The notes under the pieces are model-generated. The model made no database searches. It saw nothing but the letters and a program-made list of their open reading frames with translations, and was not told where the DNA came from. Positions 20,484 to 30,996 of a DNA stretch of 64,000 bases are shown here, piece after piece. Made by a program: the position numbers and the translations under genes. Numbering within the stretch: position 1 is the first letter of the stretch; every line of letters starts with the position of its first letter. The DNA comes from Sipunculus nudus. Lineage: Eukaryota > Annelida > Sipuncula > Golfingiida > Sipunculidae. The stretch spans positions 54,751,429-54,815,428 of the forward strand of contig CM049312.1 in NCBI GenBank assembly GCA_026874595.1. Reading direction: 5' to 3'.

Positions 20484-23177
20484 CCCAGTGTAATGCATTG
20501 TGTATTATAAAACTATCATACACTGTATCTGTCCAATGTCAGGGGTCAACCTTTCACAAGTTTTAGGCAAATATAAAATGCACAGAGATGCATTTAATTT
20601 TCATTTTGTATCAAGCTGTAAATCCATTGACACTCGACATAATAATACTGGCCTTTATATTTCATACACATTCAAATTGATATTACAACTAGAATACGGG
20701 TAGTCGACAAGCGACTACGTGTATCTGCCGAAACCCAGAGTAGGACGGGTGAAGTGAGGCATGGAATGAGTGGCAAGGGGAAATAGAGAGGAGTGTTGCA
20801 TATTAGCATGGATGTCTGCAGCCGAAATGTGTATGTAGGTGGTGCCACCTGCCACAAAATTCAGAAAGTTTTCCCAAGTTGTATACAATTGCAAAATTTT
20901 AGGCAGATAAGTCAAACCACTGCCGAGATATGAGTGATTTTATCCAACGGCAGACAAAGAGAGAGAAGCTATGAAAAAATGGTTTCCAGGTGGCGCCACC
21001 AGTTTTGCGTATGATAAAGAGCTATGTGAGATCTATACACATGCAAAATTTCAGGTGGATACGTCAGACCAGTCCTGAGATATAAGCCTGGATGTCTGCA
21101 GCCTGAATGTGAAAGTAGGTGGCGCTACCTGTCATAAATTCAAGAAAGCTATCCAAGATGTATATACATGCAAAATTTTAGGCATATAAGTAAAACCACT
21201 GCCAAGAAAAGAGTGATTTTGTCCCATGGCAGACAAACAGATGGACTCAGTGCAAAAACGGTTGAGGATGGCACCACCAGTTTTGTTTATGATAAAGAGC
21301 TATGTGAGATCTATACACATGCAAAATTTCAGGAGAATACATCAAACCAGTCCTGAGATATATGCTTGGATGTCTGCAGCCTGAATGTGAATGTAGGTGG
21401 CGCCACCTGTCATAAAATCAAGAAAGCTATCAAGGATGAATACACATGCAAAATTTCAGATGGATAAGTCCATTCACTGCAGAGATATGAGTCATTTTAT
21501 CCCAAGGCAGATGAACAGATGGATGCTGTGCAAAAATGGTTGGAGGTGGTGCCACCATTTTTTATGTATGTTATAAAGCTATCCAAGGGCTACATTTGTG
21601 CAAATTTTTTTTCCTGATTGGTCAAACGAGTCTAAAAATATGTGGGTTAATGTGTCAAAACATACGCAACGATGGACGCACTGGACAGAGGAAATGTCAG
21701 TGGTCAACATAAAATATTTTGGCACCAGTTCACATGTGACCCGATAATAGTCTAAAGTTTCGGAAAAATCTGTCCAGTGGTCTCAGAGTTCTATTCCGGT
21801 AACAAATGAGGTGGCCGCAGCCGCGGAACTCCCAGTGTAATGCATTGTGTATTATAAAACTATCATACACTGTATCTGTCCAATGTCAGGGGTCAACCTT
21901 TCACAAGTTTTAGGCAAATATAAAATGCACAGAGATGCATTTAATTTTCATTTTGTATCAAGCTGTAAATCCATTGACACTCGACATAATAATACTGGCC
22001 TTAATATTTCATACACATTCAAATTGATATTACAACTAGAATACGGGTAGTCGACAAGCGACTATGTGTATCTGCCGAAACCCAGAGTAGGACGGGTGAA
22101 GTGAGGCATGGAATGAGTGGCAAGGGGAAATAGAGAGGAGTGTTGCATATTAGCATGGATGTCTGCAGCCGAAATGTGTATGTAGGTGGTGCCACCTGCC
22201 ACAAAATTCAGAAAGTTTTCCCAAGTTGTATACAATTGCAAAATTTTAGGCAGATAAGTCAAACCACTGCCGAGATATGAGTGATTTTATCCAACGGCAG
22301 ACAAAGAGAGAGAAGCTATGCAAAAATGGTTTCCAGGTGGCGCCACCAGTTTTGCGTATGATAAAGAGCTATGTGAGATCTATACACATGCAAAATTTCC
22401 GGTGGATATGTCAGACCAGTCCTGAGATATAAGCCTGGATGTCTGCAGCCTGAATGTGAAAGTAGGTGGCGCTACCTGTCATAAATTCAAGAAAGCTATC
22501 CAAGATGTATATACATGCAAAATTTTAGGCAGATAAGTAAAACCACTGCCAAGAAAAGAGTGATTTTGTCCCATGGCAGACAAACAGATGGACTCAGTGC
22601 AAAAACGGTTGAGGATGGCACCACCAGTTTTGTTTATGATAAAGAGCTATGTGAGATCTATACACATGCAAAATTTCAGGAGAATACATCAAACCAGTCC
22701 TGAGATATATGCTTGGATGTCTGCAGCCTGAATGTGAATGTAGGTGGCGCCACCTGTCATAAAATCAAGAAAGCTATCAAGGATGAATACACATGCAAAA
22801 TTTCAGATGGATAAGTCCATTCACTGCAGAGATATGAGTCATTTTATCCCAAGGCAGATGAACAGATGGATGCTGTGCAAAAATGGTTGGAGGTGGTGCC
22901 ACCATTTTTTATGTATGTTATAAAGCTATCCAAGGGCTACATTTGTGCAAATTTTTTTTCCTGATTGGTCAAACGAGTCTAAAGATATGTGGGTTAATGT
23001 GTCAAAACATACGCAACGATGGACGCACTGGACAGAGGAAATGTCAGTGGTCAACATAAAATATTTTGGCACCAGTTCACATGTGACCCGATAATAGTCT
23101 AAAGTTTCGGAAAAATCTGTCCAGTGGTCTCAGAGTTCTATTCCGGTAACGAATGCGGCGGCCACAGCCGCGGAACC
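20484..23177. repeat. 1347-bp tandem duplication (2 units, about 99% identical)
   Basis: 20484-21830 and 21831-23177 are direct repeats. I counted about a dozen single-base differences by eye (for example CGACTACGTG/CGACTATGTG and GGCATATAAG/GGCAGATAAG). Each unit holds 205 bp of flank plus most of a family 2 Helitron-like element. Only the second unit continues into the element's complete 5' hairpin. The junction at 21830 is GCGGAACT|CCCAGTG, with at most one base of homology. Confidence 0.95.
20689..21830 (-). mobile_element. Helitron-like element, family 2, truncated copy
   Basis: On the minus strand the 3' end is a perfect hairpin (GTAGTCGCTTGTCGACTAC), then CCGTATT and CTAG before T. 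The interior repeats GGTGGCGCCACC-type palindromes and ACACATGCAAAATTT blocks at roughly 300-bp spacing. It lacks the 5' hairpin because the tandem duplication broke it off. Confidence 0.72.
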
Positions 23178-23224
23178 TGGTCAAAAACATAGTATCCGCA
23201 AAACTTTGTTTTGGCGGATACAAT
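22036..23224 (-). mobile_element. Helitron-like element, family 2, complete copy
   Basis: The minus-strand 3' end is the same GTAGTCG/CGACTAC hairpin plus CTAG|T. The other end is a hairpin, TCCGCCAAAACAAAGTTTTG then CGGATAC, preceded on that strand by ATTGTA. The 5' subterminal arm is also complementary to CTGCCGAAAC just inside the 3' end. Length is 1.19 kb, with no coding capacity. Other copies lie at 37797 and 45228. Confidence 0.75.
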
Positions 23225-23399
23225 AATATTTAAATAACTTTACAGGAAAGTCAAATTTTTATGTCAGAAAGACTAAACTAGAGTAATGCCTTTCATTGGA
23301 ATAGGCTATATATCACAATAAAATTCAACAAATATGGTCAGCCAGTCTTAACAGTTTGTAAGTTGAAGTTGGTAGAGGCAGCTTGCTTTCTACCCTTGC

Positions 23400-23530
23400 C
23401 TTTTCTTTCTTTACCTAGTTTTCTTCAGCTCTCTCTTACTCCTTTTTCTCTCAATATAAACTTTCTCTTTCTTTCTTTCATTTTTTTTCTTAAGTAATGT
23501 CTCTCTCACATTCTCTCTCTCTCAAACACA
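23400..23530 (+). repeat. Pyrimidine-rich low-complexity tract
   Basis: CTTT, TCTC and CTCTCT runs dominate this stretch. It sits just beyond the 3' end of the LINE fragment. Confidence 0.8.
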
Positions 23531-23532
23531 TA

Positions 23533-24330
23533 TAGGATAAGATAAGATATAGTTTATTGCTATATATATGTAATAAAATCATCACATACAATAGTATTTG
23601 GCTTGACTGGCTTGCTTAAACAAACACATAATACAAGAAATAATAAAATAAAATTGTGAATAGAAATAAAGACATATGATTAAGAATGTTTGACTAAATT
23701 ATTGTGCTGCAAGTGATATATTTAATTCCCGAACGGCTGACGCGTAAGTGCTATTTGAGTTCTTTTGGAATTGCCTGATAGCGACCTATAGTGAACCCCC
23801 GATTTCATTTTTTTAAACAAATAGTGCGCCAGATGACTATAGTCTTCTATAATGTTGTTTGCTTTCTTCAACAATTGTGTTTGAAATAAGGAGTCAACTG
23901 TGGGTAAAGGAACCCCAATGATCCTCTCAGCTGTTCTAACTACCCTAAAAAGACAGTTTCTTTCCTCGACCGTGATACTGCCTCCCCATACAGTGACTGA
24001 CACCGTCAGGACTCCCTGAATTACCGCCCGATAAAACTTCAATAAAATCGGTTGACTGAGCCCAAAATCTTTTAGGTTCCTCAGAAAGAATAAACGTTGT
24101 TGTGCCTTCTTTACGCAGTAATTAACATTTTTGGCCCACTTCAAATCAGAAGAAATAAAAATTCCTAAAAATTTAAAATAGTCAACGATTTCAACTTCGG
24201 ACCCTTCAATTACTAAGGGTAATATTTCAGTTTTCTTCCATATAAATCAATTATCATCTCCTTGGTTTTCTTTACATTTAACTCCAGATTATTTTCAGAG
24301 CACCACGAAGTTAAAGTTTTAATTTCGTAT
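23533..24330 (-). mobile_element. 5'-truncated non-LTR retrotransposon (L2/Rex1-type) 3' end
   Basis: The fragment holds the last part of a reverse transcriptase frame plus a 3' UTR. It ends on the minus strand in a short tandem tail (ATCTTATCTTATCC). 5' truncation and a short repeat tail instead of poly(A) fit CR1/L2/Rex1-group LINEs. The family call rests on the protein, described separately. Confidence 0.75.
23722..24325 (-). pseudogene. LINE reverse transcriptase C-terminal fragment
   Basis: The main frame (24144-23722, 140 residues) contains KKAQQRLFFLRNLKDFGL, FYRAVIQGVLTVSVTVWGGS, RTAERIIGVPLP and HYLFKKMKSGVHYRS. These are the conserved C-terminal 'thumb and connection' signature of CR1/L2/Rex1 LINE polymerases. 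Upstream on the same strand the frame extends with IVDYFKFLGIFISSDLKW. After one frameshift near 24220 it continues with TLTSWCSENNLELNVKKTKE, the usual RT segment before it. The catalytic palm is absent, so no activity is possible. The host gene is unrelated; this is an intronic insertion on the same strand. Confidence 0.85.
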
Positions 24331-24724
24331 ACTGACACAAACTTTATATTTTATGCATTATGTACAATTAAGTTTAAGAAGATATGCAAAGAAATAAAAT
24401 ATAAGCAAAGAAGAAGTAAAAGATATATATGTGGGGAGTAGGCAATGCTCTTTTGTTCAAACAATTAGTCTCAAAATGGTTTGAAGACAGAACATTTATA
24501 TTTCACGATGATATCATGAGCCCCATCAAGGTCTGAATGAGTCCAACATAGTGGTCATAGATTGCAGAGAATGTGGTCCAAGATTGGCAACCTGGTGGTC
24601 CAAGATTGAACTATGTGGTTTGACTTGGTGTGGGCCAAGACAGCAATGGTCTGAGGTCTGCAGAAAGCCCTGTAACCCATATAACAACATGCTAGATAGT
24701 TATAGATAGTTATTAAAGGGTAGG
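24331..24724. other. Unannotated intronic sequence
   Basis: About 400 bp of AT-rich sequence between the LINE fragment and the minisatellite. I see nothing recognisable. Confidence 0.55.
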
Positions 24725-25035
24725 CCAAGTAAAAAAAAAATTTTTCACCCAAGTAAAACACTATTTTTCACCCAAGTAAAACACTATTTTTCACCCAAGT
24801 AAAACACTATTTTTCACCCAAGTAAAACACTATTTTTCACCCAAGTAAAACACTATTTTTCACCCAAGTAAAACACTATTTTTCACCCAAGTAAAACACT
24901 ATTTTTCACCCAAGTAAAACACTATTTTTCACCCAAGTAAAACACTATTTTTCACCCAAGTAAAACACTATTTTTCACCAAAGTAAATCACTATTTTTCA
25001 CCCAAGTAAAACACCATTTTTTCACCCAAGTAAAA
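24725..25035. repeat. 23-bp minisatellite, left part
   Basis: About 13 units of CAAGTAAAACACTATTTTTC plus ACC. The array stops after CAAGTAAAA at 25035 and resumes with CACTATTTTTC at 30608. The two arrays are therefore one array split by a DIRS insertion. Confidence 0.95.
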
Positions 25036-25237
25036 CCCCCCCATTCCCTCCCTGTGAATGGTGGTTTTGTTAGTAAACTGTTGTGAGCTTTTCGGTATTA
25101 ATGAGAATTTTCTCTGTTAAAGTTTATACGCCAGAGTAAGCCAACCGAAAATTTTCCCTTATTGGGCCTATTATCGCCCATCCCGCCTCGTTCCCGTGTA
25201 TCTAGGTCACACTTCCGTTACCCATAATCACATTTTC
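25036..25237 (-). repeat. DIRS 3' terminal inverted repeat with extension
   Basis: From about 25064 this repeat aligns inverted with 30607-30431. Shared blocks include TTGTGAGCT, GGTATTAATGAGAATTTTCT, GCCAGAGTAAGCCAAC, GAAAATTTTCCCTTATTGGG and CGTTACCCATAATCACATTT. The outermost 28 bases (CCCCCCATTCCCTCC and on) have no partner at the 5' end. An unequal extension of this size is a known feature of DIRS ends. Confidence 0.9.
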
Positions 25238-25277
25238 GAAGGCGTAAGGAAGAGGACTGGGAGGGAGCGATGTTTGT

Positions 25278-25387
25278 AATACAGAAAAGCTCACAACAGT
25301 TTACTAACAAAACCACCATTCACAGGGAGGGAATGGGGGGGTTTTATTACGTAAACATAATTGTGAGCTGTTTCTGTATTAATGAGA
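25278..25387 (-). repeat. DIRS internal complementary region (ICR)
   Basis: 25278-25341 is the exact-sense complement of the element's outermost 3' end, including the extension. 25342-25387 (TTTTATTACGTAAACATAAT and on) is the complement of its outermost 5' end. The two are joined with no gap. The ICR thus spells out the junction of the two termini, as expected if it templates circular cDNA formation in DIRS replication. Confidence 0.9.
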
Positions 25388-25445
25388 AAAAAACAGACAT
25401 GCCTTGGGGAGGGAGCACCTACCTGTAACGCTGGAACGAGGAATC

Positions 25446-26544
25446 TCAGTGCTGTGATGGAGCAGTAGTCGACGGCGGTGGCGGAACCGACGGAGAGGAA
25501 GAAGATGGCCTGGAAAATTGTAGGACCTCACCCAACGCGATCACAGGGCCCATGGAGTAGAGGCCCGAAGCCTGGAGCTGAACATCTTTCAGATAGAAGC
25601 GTGTGAACGTAGATGGGGATTTCCAGTATCCCTTCTTGACCAACTGATTGGGTGAGATCCCGGAGAAATGGGCTAAGGAAGTCGAAATAGCCCGAATGTC
25701 ATGGGCCTTGATGTGAAATTGGTCTAATGTGGATTGAGAAGCTGATTCATATGTGGCGACAATAGTAGCTTTGAGCCACGCACTAATGGTGAAAGGGCTA
25801 ATCTCTTTATTGGAAGATGTGACTTTTGTAGAAATAAACAATTTCTTGCGCCCCCCGTAAAGAATGAGTAGCTTTTAGATAATAACGCAACGCACGAACC
25901 GGGGCCGGAACGTGCCAAGCAGACGGAGGGTCATCGAAATTTTGATTTTTCCGATAAAAGTCCGGAGGAAAATGTAGGGTGGCCGACGAACCGTCGGCCG
26001 CAATTTGCGTGAATTTCGAATCAGCCACGAGGGCATGAAGCTCAGAACGGCGACCTGCCGAGGCAAGAGCAAGGAGGAAAACCGTTTTCCGAGACAAATG
26101 GAGAAGATGGGCCGAACGCAACGGCTCATAAGGGGATTCCCGGAGGTGACGTAAGACGACGTCCAGGCGCCAGGAAGGTGCAACATACCGAGGACGAGAC
26201 GCACGGGCATGAACCCCCTTGAGAAAGTCCGACACCAACGGGTGATGAAGGACACGATCGTGACCCAGCGGACGGAGCACCGACAGCAGGGCGGCGCGAT
26301 AGCCACGCAGAAAGGGATAGGATAAATGTTTATCCTGCAGTAAGAACACGAAAAAATCCAAAACAGCTGCAAGCGATGGATCTAAAGGGGAGATTCCGCG
26401 GGAAGACGCCCACTCCGTGAAGAGACGCCACCGGGAGTCATAGATGCGGTCCGAAGAACGGCGACGGGGAGCCGAGGCAAGGAGAGCAGCAGGACTTGAA
26501 ATGCCCTGATCCTTGAGGTGTCCGAGGAGAGCACGCATGCGCAT
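25446..26544 (-). pseudogene. DIRS tyrosine recombinase (frameshifted)
   Basis: This is the integrase of the element, a phage-type tyrosine recombinase that would join circular cDNA to the target. The start is taken at MRMRALLGHLKDQG (26544). An N-terminal SAM-like region (FTEWASSRGISPLDPS) leads to the first catalytic block ASAGRRSELHAL near 26050. The frame shifts near 25850. In the new frame follow HDIRAISTSLAHFSG (H-x-x-R, about 25700), KGYWKSPSTFTRFYL with the catalytic tyrosine at 25595-25593, and a Ser/Pro-rich tail ending at 25446. The R...HxxR...Y residues are all present across the two frames. One frameshift inactivates it. Confidence 0.9.
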
Positions 26545-28349
26545 AGAGGGCACGACCGAAACGGGCGACGCGCTCGAGGGAACAACGGGAGCGCGATGCG
26601 GAGCGGTAGTATAAGGGGGGGGGGCGAGAGAGAAGCGAGCGCCACAGAGGAAACCATGGAGCCGCAGGATGAAACGGGAGGATGAGAAGCAGGGTAGTCT
26701 GGTCCGCGCGGGACAAGCAGGGAAGGACACGGCGGATGAGAGGAGGCGCCGGAAACGCAAAGAGAAACCAGTGAGACCACCCTGACGGCGGCGTGTCGGG
26801 GAGACGGTCGCGAGGGTGACGTAGACGTGTCGCGGAAGGCATGAGAACAGGGGGGGGGGGGGACGGAAAATCGAACAGATCGAATTCCGGCCGCCCCAGG
26901 CGAGCGAAAACACTCCGAATAACCGGGAGCGGAAGGAGCGGCGGTGAAGGAAGAGATGCCGGATGACGGGAAAGGGCGTCCGCTAGGATGTTCAACTGAT
27001 GCCCGGAGAGAGAGGCATAGATCGAACAAAAGGTAAGTCTCCTGCATGAGCGAGGGAGACCGAGTACCGCCCTGCTTGTTGATATATGCCACAACCTTGG
27101 TATTGTCGGTCCGGATGAGAATGTGACGGCTGAGCAAGCGGGGAGACCAGTGGGAGATCGCGCGACGGACGGCACGCAGTTCGAGAATATTGATATGGAG
27201 CAGACGTTCTGACGGGGAACATATCCCGGAAGCGCGAAGATCGGCGAGATGGGCCCCCCAACCGAGGAGAGACGCATCGGTATAGATGGTGCAATCGACA
27301 TCCCTGGAAAAAGGAACGCTGCGCAGGAGAAAGGAAAGGTCCATCCAGGGACTAAGGGACCGCCAGGTGCTCTGAAACGGGAGGATCGTAGGACCAACCA
27401 AGGTTAACCGGAGAAGGCCCTGACGGCGCAAGATAGACTGAATCTGACGGAGGTACAGTCGGCCGAAGGGATGAAAGACGCGGCCCAGTTGAGAGCACCG
27501 TGGAGAGAAGCCGCTGTGCGGGAGTCGACACGGCGCCTTGTGAGAAAGGAACGAATTAGGCGGCGGAGCATGAGAGCAAAATGGCGCGGGAGCGACGCTG
27601 TGCCGATGCAAAATCGAGCGTGACACCCAGAAATTGGAGGGACTGGGTGGGAGTGAGAAGAGATGTCTCCGCATTAACCAGGAAGCCGAGGTTCCGAAGT
27701 AAGGTGAGAACCCGGGAGCGATGCGACAGTAAGAGGGAGCAATCGGCCGCATGGACCAGCCAATCGTCCAGATAAGGGAGCACAGAAATGCCCTGTGAAC
27801 GGAGATAACTCGTGACTGTGTGTACCAACATGGTAAAAATCCAGGGGGCCACGTTGATCCCGAACGGAAGGGCCCGGTATTGAAAAACGCGGTTCTGATA
27901 CGCGAAGCGAAGAAACGGTTGAGACGAGGGATGGATTGGAACGTGAAAATAGGCATCCGTAAGGTCGATCTTGAACGCCCAATCCATCCGCCGAACAATG
28001 CGGAGCACAGCATGGATATTGAACATCCGAAACGGGGGCGGATGGATGAACGAATTGAGGCGCTTCAAGACATGATCGGGCGCCAACGGCTGTGCGGTTT
28101 GGGAACAAGAAAAAGGCGAGAGTAAAACCCCACGGTGGAAGGGGAAACCTCGAAAATGGCCCGTTTGTCTAACATCAATTGAATGGCCGCCTCCAAAGCG
28201 AGGCGTTTTGCCGGATCGGACGGAGGCGGAGTGAAGAACGGGTGCAAGGTGACGAGAGGTGCGTGCAAAAACGTAAGACGGAACCCGAACTTGACGGTAC
28301 TGAGAATTAAACGCTGTGAGGTGATACCCGCCCACGCGGGAAAATGGGC
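26450..28349 (-). pseudogene. DIRS reverse transcriptase-RNase H (multiple frameshifts)
   Basis: The RT begins near HFPAWAGITSQRL (28349) and reaches GFYSRLFLVPKPHSRWRPIM. One missing base near 28075 shifts it into the frame with LKRLNSFI, AFKIDLTDAYFHVPIH (motif A), ALPFGINVAPWIFT (motif B), VLPYLDDW (motif C, the YxDD catalytic pair) and FLGVTLD. Near 27550 and 27475 the frame changes twice more, through LNWAASFIP to GRLYLRQIQ. RNase H follows with YTDASLLGWG (about 27280), ELRAVRRAI and RTDNTKVVAYINKQ. Another shift near 27005 leads to HQLNILADALSR and the C-terminal GRPEFDLFDFPSPP region, typical of DIRS. Polymerase and RNase H catalytic acidic residues are visible, but the frame is broken at least four times. 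Confidence 0.9.
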
Positions 28350-30321
28350 GCTGAGATGAGCGCCGACCGGAGCGATAGAGGCATTTCTTGGTCGAACCTC
28401 GTTTGGAGGATCGACCACGAAAAGGCTGAGAACGGCCGGAACGTCCGGAAGAACGTGAAGACGTAGCAGACGCGCGCCGCAGCTGAGTGGAAGCCGCAAC
28501 CGGAGGCCGAGGGCGGGGAACACGGAAGGAGGGCCGAGGCGCAAGAGAGGTCGAGCGGAGGCGGGCCTGACGATCGGAGCGCTCCAAGGCGCGGTCAAAG
28601 AGAGGCCGTAAGTGGCCGCCAAACAGCAGGGAACCGGTAAAAGGCTGAGAATAAAGTTCGGTTAACTCCGCCTAAGTAAGCTCCGGCTTGAAGTGCTTTA
28701 ACGACTGAATGCAAGCCGTGCAGCGTAACAAGATGCAATTTTCAACCAGGCGCCAAACGACCTGATTTAACTCAAGTATGGGCAGAAGCCTGCCATATGT
28801 CGTTGAGAGTGAGCGTGTCCGGAGAAACGGCGAGTAAGCTAGTGACAGCCTGCAAGTCGTTAACCATGCCGGCCCCTTGCCGGCCGAGCCCCTCCAGATC
28901 CGACAAGTGACGATCAGAAAGTTGGACAGTGGACGGAAATAAAGACTTGCCGTCCGCAAACGGCTGTTCTAGGCCGGACTCGAGTCGCATCGGAGCAGAC
29001 GGAATATCCGGGTGATCAGGAAAAGGGAGCAAGCGATCGAAACAGGTAGCCCGGTACCCACGTGAATTCCAGAGGGTACCGGGGGACGGAAGCGGGGCCC
29101 CAGTAGTAGTGGAGCGAGATCCCGAGACCACCGCGTGGTGCTCACGTAAGATATCCCCCGTGTGTTCGGAAAACTCCATACACACAGCGGGCGCAGCCGA
29201 GGGCGATTGAAAGGCGGCAGGATTAAAAAAGGAACCGGCCGCCGACGCCGAGGAAGTCCGAGGTTGTAACCGACGGAACTTCGGACCAGAAGGGTTAGCC
29301 TCCTGTGTGGAGGTAGCCACTAGGTCCAGAAGCGCAGATTTGCGCGTACGCCAAGCCTGGCATTGCAGCGCGATCTCCGACCACTGGTCAGGCGCCAGGG
29401 GGGTATCGGCCGACTGAGAAGACGGGGACCCTGGAGAACCCCGGGTAGGGGGAGCCAGAGAGACCCTCTGAGCCGGAACTACCGGAGGCTGGAAACAGGA
29501 AGCCGGGGAACGAGCAGCAGCAGGACCCATCCTGGAAGACACCGGAACCGGATCCGCAGGCCGCACAGCAGACGGCGTCTGAAATAAAGAGCCGGCCGGC
29601 CGGGTAGTAACGGCGGGAGACGGAGGAACCGGCCGCCCTGAAACGGAGGCAGGAGGGACCGACGCACTTACCTGCACCCCAGGAAGGGCCGGGCGATCCA
29701 GCGGGACGGCTCCAGCCGGTCCCGGCGACAATGATGGAATATGGCGAGGAGCCGGGGGCGACGAGAACGGCCGGGGAGAAAGGACCGGGGGTGCCGGTGA
29801 GGGCGCCGGGCGGACTGATGCGGGTCTAGACGAATCGTCTAGATCCGACATCAGTGATGAACAAAACCGGGACAATTTATGTAATATGGAATATGCAGAT
29901 GTGCTGGCAGAACGGGAGGCCATGGGAACGGGGGAAGATTTCCGTTTCCGGGAATGAGAAAGCAACGATTTAACTGTCGAAACCACAGGAGAGGTGACAG
30001 GACCGGCGGGAACGGACGGTGAACGCAGCACGGCCGTGGTGCGGTCAACCAGGGTAGGCTCCTCCCCCTCCCCCCGGAGACAACCACGGGGCCAGACAAG
30101 GGAAGAGCTGAGGGGGAACCCCCAGTAACCGGGGAATGAACCCAATCCTGGAACAAGGCCCACTTGTCAGTGGACCACGTCTGGCAATGGAAACAAGGAT
30201 CAGCCGGACCACGGCAGGAGTCATTGTTGGTGCGGCAACCAAAACAAGTGGGGTGGGAGTCCCATACCGGGATTAAAGTGCCACAAGCGACACAATAAGT
30301 GGGGTTCTCCGTGGCGGGCAA
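28336..30321 (-). pseudogene. DIRS gag-like protein (broken)
   Basis: The start is MPATENPTYCVACG at 30321. The N-terminus has a Cys/His zinc-binding arrangement (CVAC, HPTCFGC, then CRGPADPCFHC) followed by WSTDKWALF, the usual DIRS gag opening. After a shift in the C-rich run near 30065, the frame has a long Pro/Ser-rich linker. It then carries a conserved C-terminal part: LQAVTSLLAVSPDTLTLND, shift near 28785, WRLVENCILLRCTACIQ, an in-frame TAG near 28672, AELTELYSQPF, LLFGGHLRPLFDRALE and a basic Arg/Ser-rich tail. Two frameshifts and one stop break it. The role in particle formation is inferred from the family. Confidence 0.85.
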
Positions 30322-30430
30322 GGGAAAATAAGAATAACATACAATCAGTTGGCAAACTCAAAACGACAAACCCAACAGTGGACGAATCTCGCAGCGCGGG
30401 ATCATTCGTCCATCATGGCGTACGCCAGAA

Positions 30431-30607
30431 GAAAATGTGATTATGGGTAACGGAAGTGTGACCTAGATACACGGGAACGAGGCGGGATGGGCGATAATAG
30501 GCCCAATAAGGGAAAATTTTCAGTTGGCTTACTCTGGCTTTAAACTTTAAACTGAGAAAATTCTCATTAATACAGAAACAGCTCACAATTATGTTTACGT
30601 AATAAAA
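30431..30607 (-). repeat. DIRS 5' terminal inverted repeat
   Basis: This is the inverted partner of 25064-25237, about 85-90% similar by eye. The outer end is TTTTATTACGTAAACATAAT on the minus strand. Its last AAAA could belong to the element or to the minisatellite. Confidence 0.9.
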
Positions 30608-30950
30608 CACTATTTTTCACCCAAGTAAAACACTATTTTTCACCCAAGTAAAACACTATTTTTCACTCAAGTAAAACACTATTTTTCACCCAAGTAAAAC
30701 ACTATTTTTCACCCAAGTAAAACACTATTTTTCACCCAAGTAAAACACTATTTTTCACCCAAGTAAAACACTATTTTTCACCCAAGTAAAACACTATTTT
30801 TCACCCAAGTATAACACTATTTTTCACCCAAGTAAAACACTATTTTTCACCCAAGTAAAACACTATTTTTCACCCAAGTAAAACACTATTTTTCACCTGA
30901 GTAAAACACTATTTTTACACCCAAGTAAAACACTATTTTTACACCAACCA
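30608..30950. repeat. 23-bp minisatellite, right part
   Basis: About 15 units continue the array interrupted at 25035, in register, with a few variants (CACTCAAG, CACCTGAG, TTTTTACACC). The array ends only about 45 bp downstream of the exon 2 splice donor. Confidence 0.95.
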
Positions 30951-30996
30951 CGGACACTGAACTCTTCCTTCTAAAACTGACTGCTGTATAACCTAC

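Larger units (their letters stand above)
25036..30607 (-). mobile_element. DIRS-type tyrosine-recombinase retrotransposon (full length, decayed)
   Basis: All DIRS hallmarks are present, read on the minus strand: a 5' terminal inverted repeat (30607-30431), gag, reverse transcriptase/RNase H, tyrosine recombinase, an internal complementary region (25387-25278) and a 3' inverted repeat with an extra terminal extension (25237-25036). The element interrupts a single 23-bp minisatellite unit. No target-site duplication is visible beyond a possible shared AAAA, as expected for recombinase-mediated insertion. The coding region is much more GC-rich than the flanks. At least six frameshifts and one stop interrupt it, so this copy cannot move by itself. 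It sits in sense orientation in intron 2, about 390 bp downstream of exon 2. Confidence 0.93.
2009..30996 (-). other. Intron 2 of the PITPNM-like gene (about 29 kb)
   Basis: The intron runs from the GT at 30996-30995 to the AG at 2010-2009. It is almost entirely repeats, each listed separately, with a DIRS retrotransposon in sense orientation near its 5' end. The stretch 2040-3300 is AT-rich and I see no gene, RNA or repeat in it. Confidence 0.85.

Noticed and set aside
23722-24144. Considered as a host exon because it is in frame and on the gene strand
   Set aside because: The motifs are those of LINE reverse transcriptase. It is 5'-truncated, has a LINE-type tail and includes a frameshift.
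24725-25035. Regular 23-bp direct repeats, considered as CRISPR
   Set aside because: Units are contiguous with no unique spacers, and the DNA is clearly animal.
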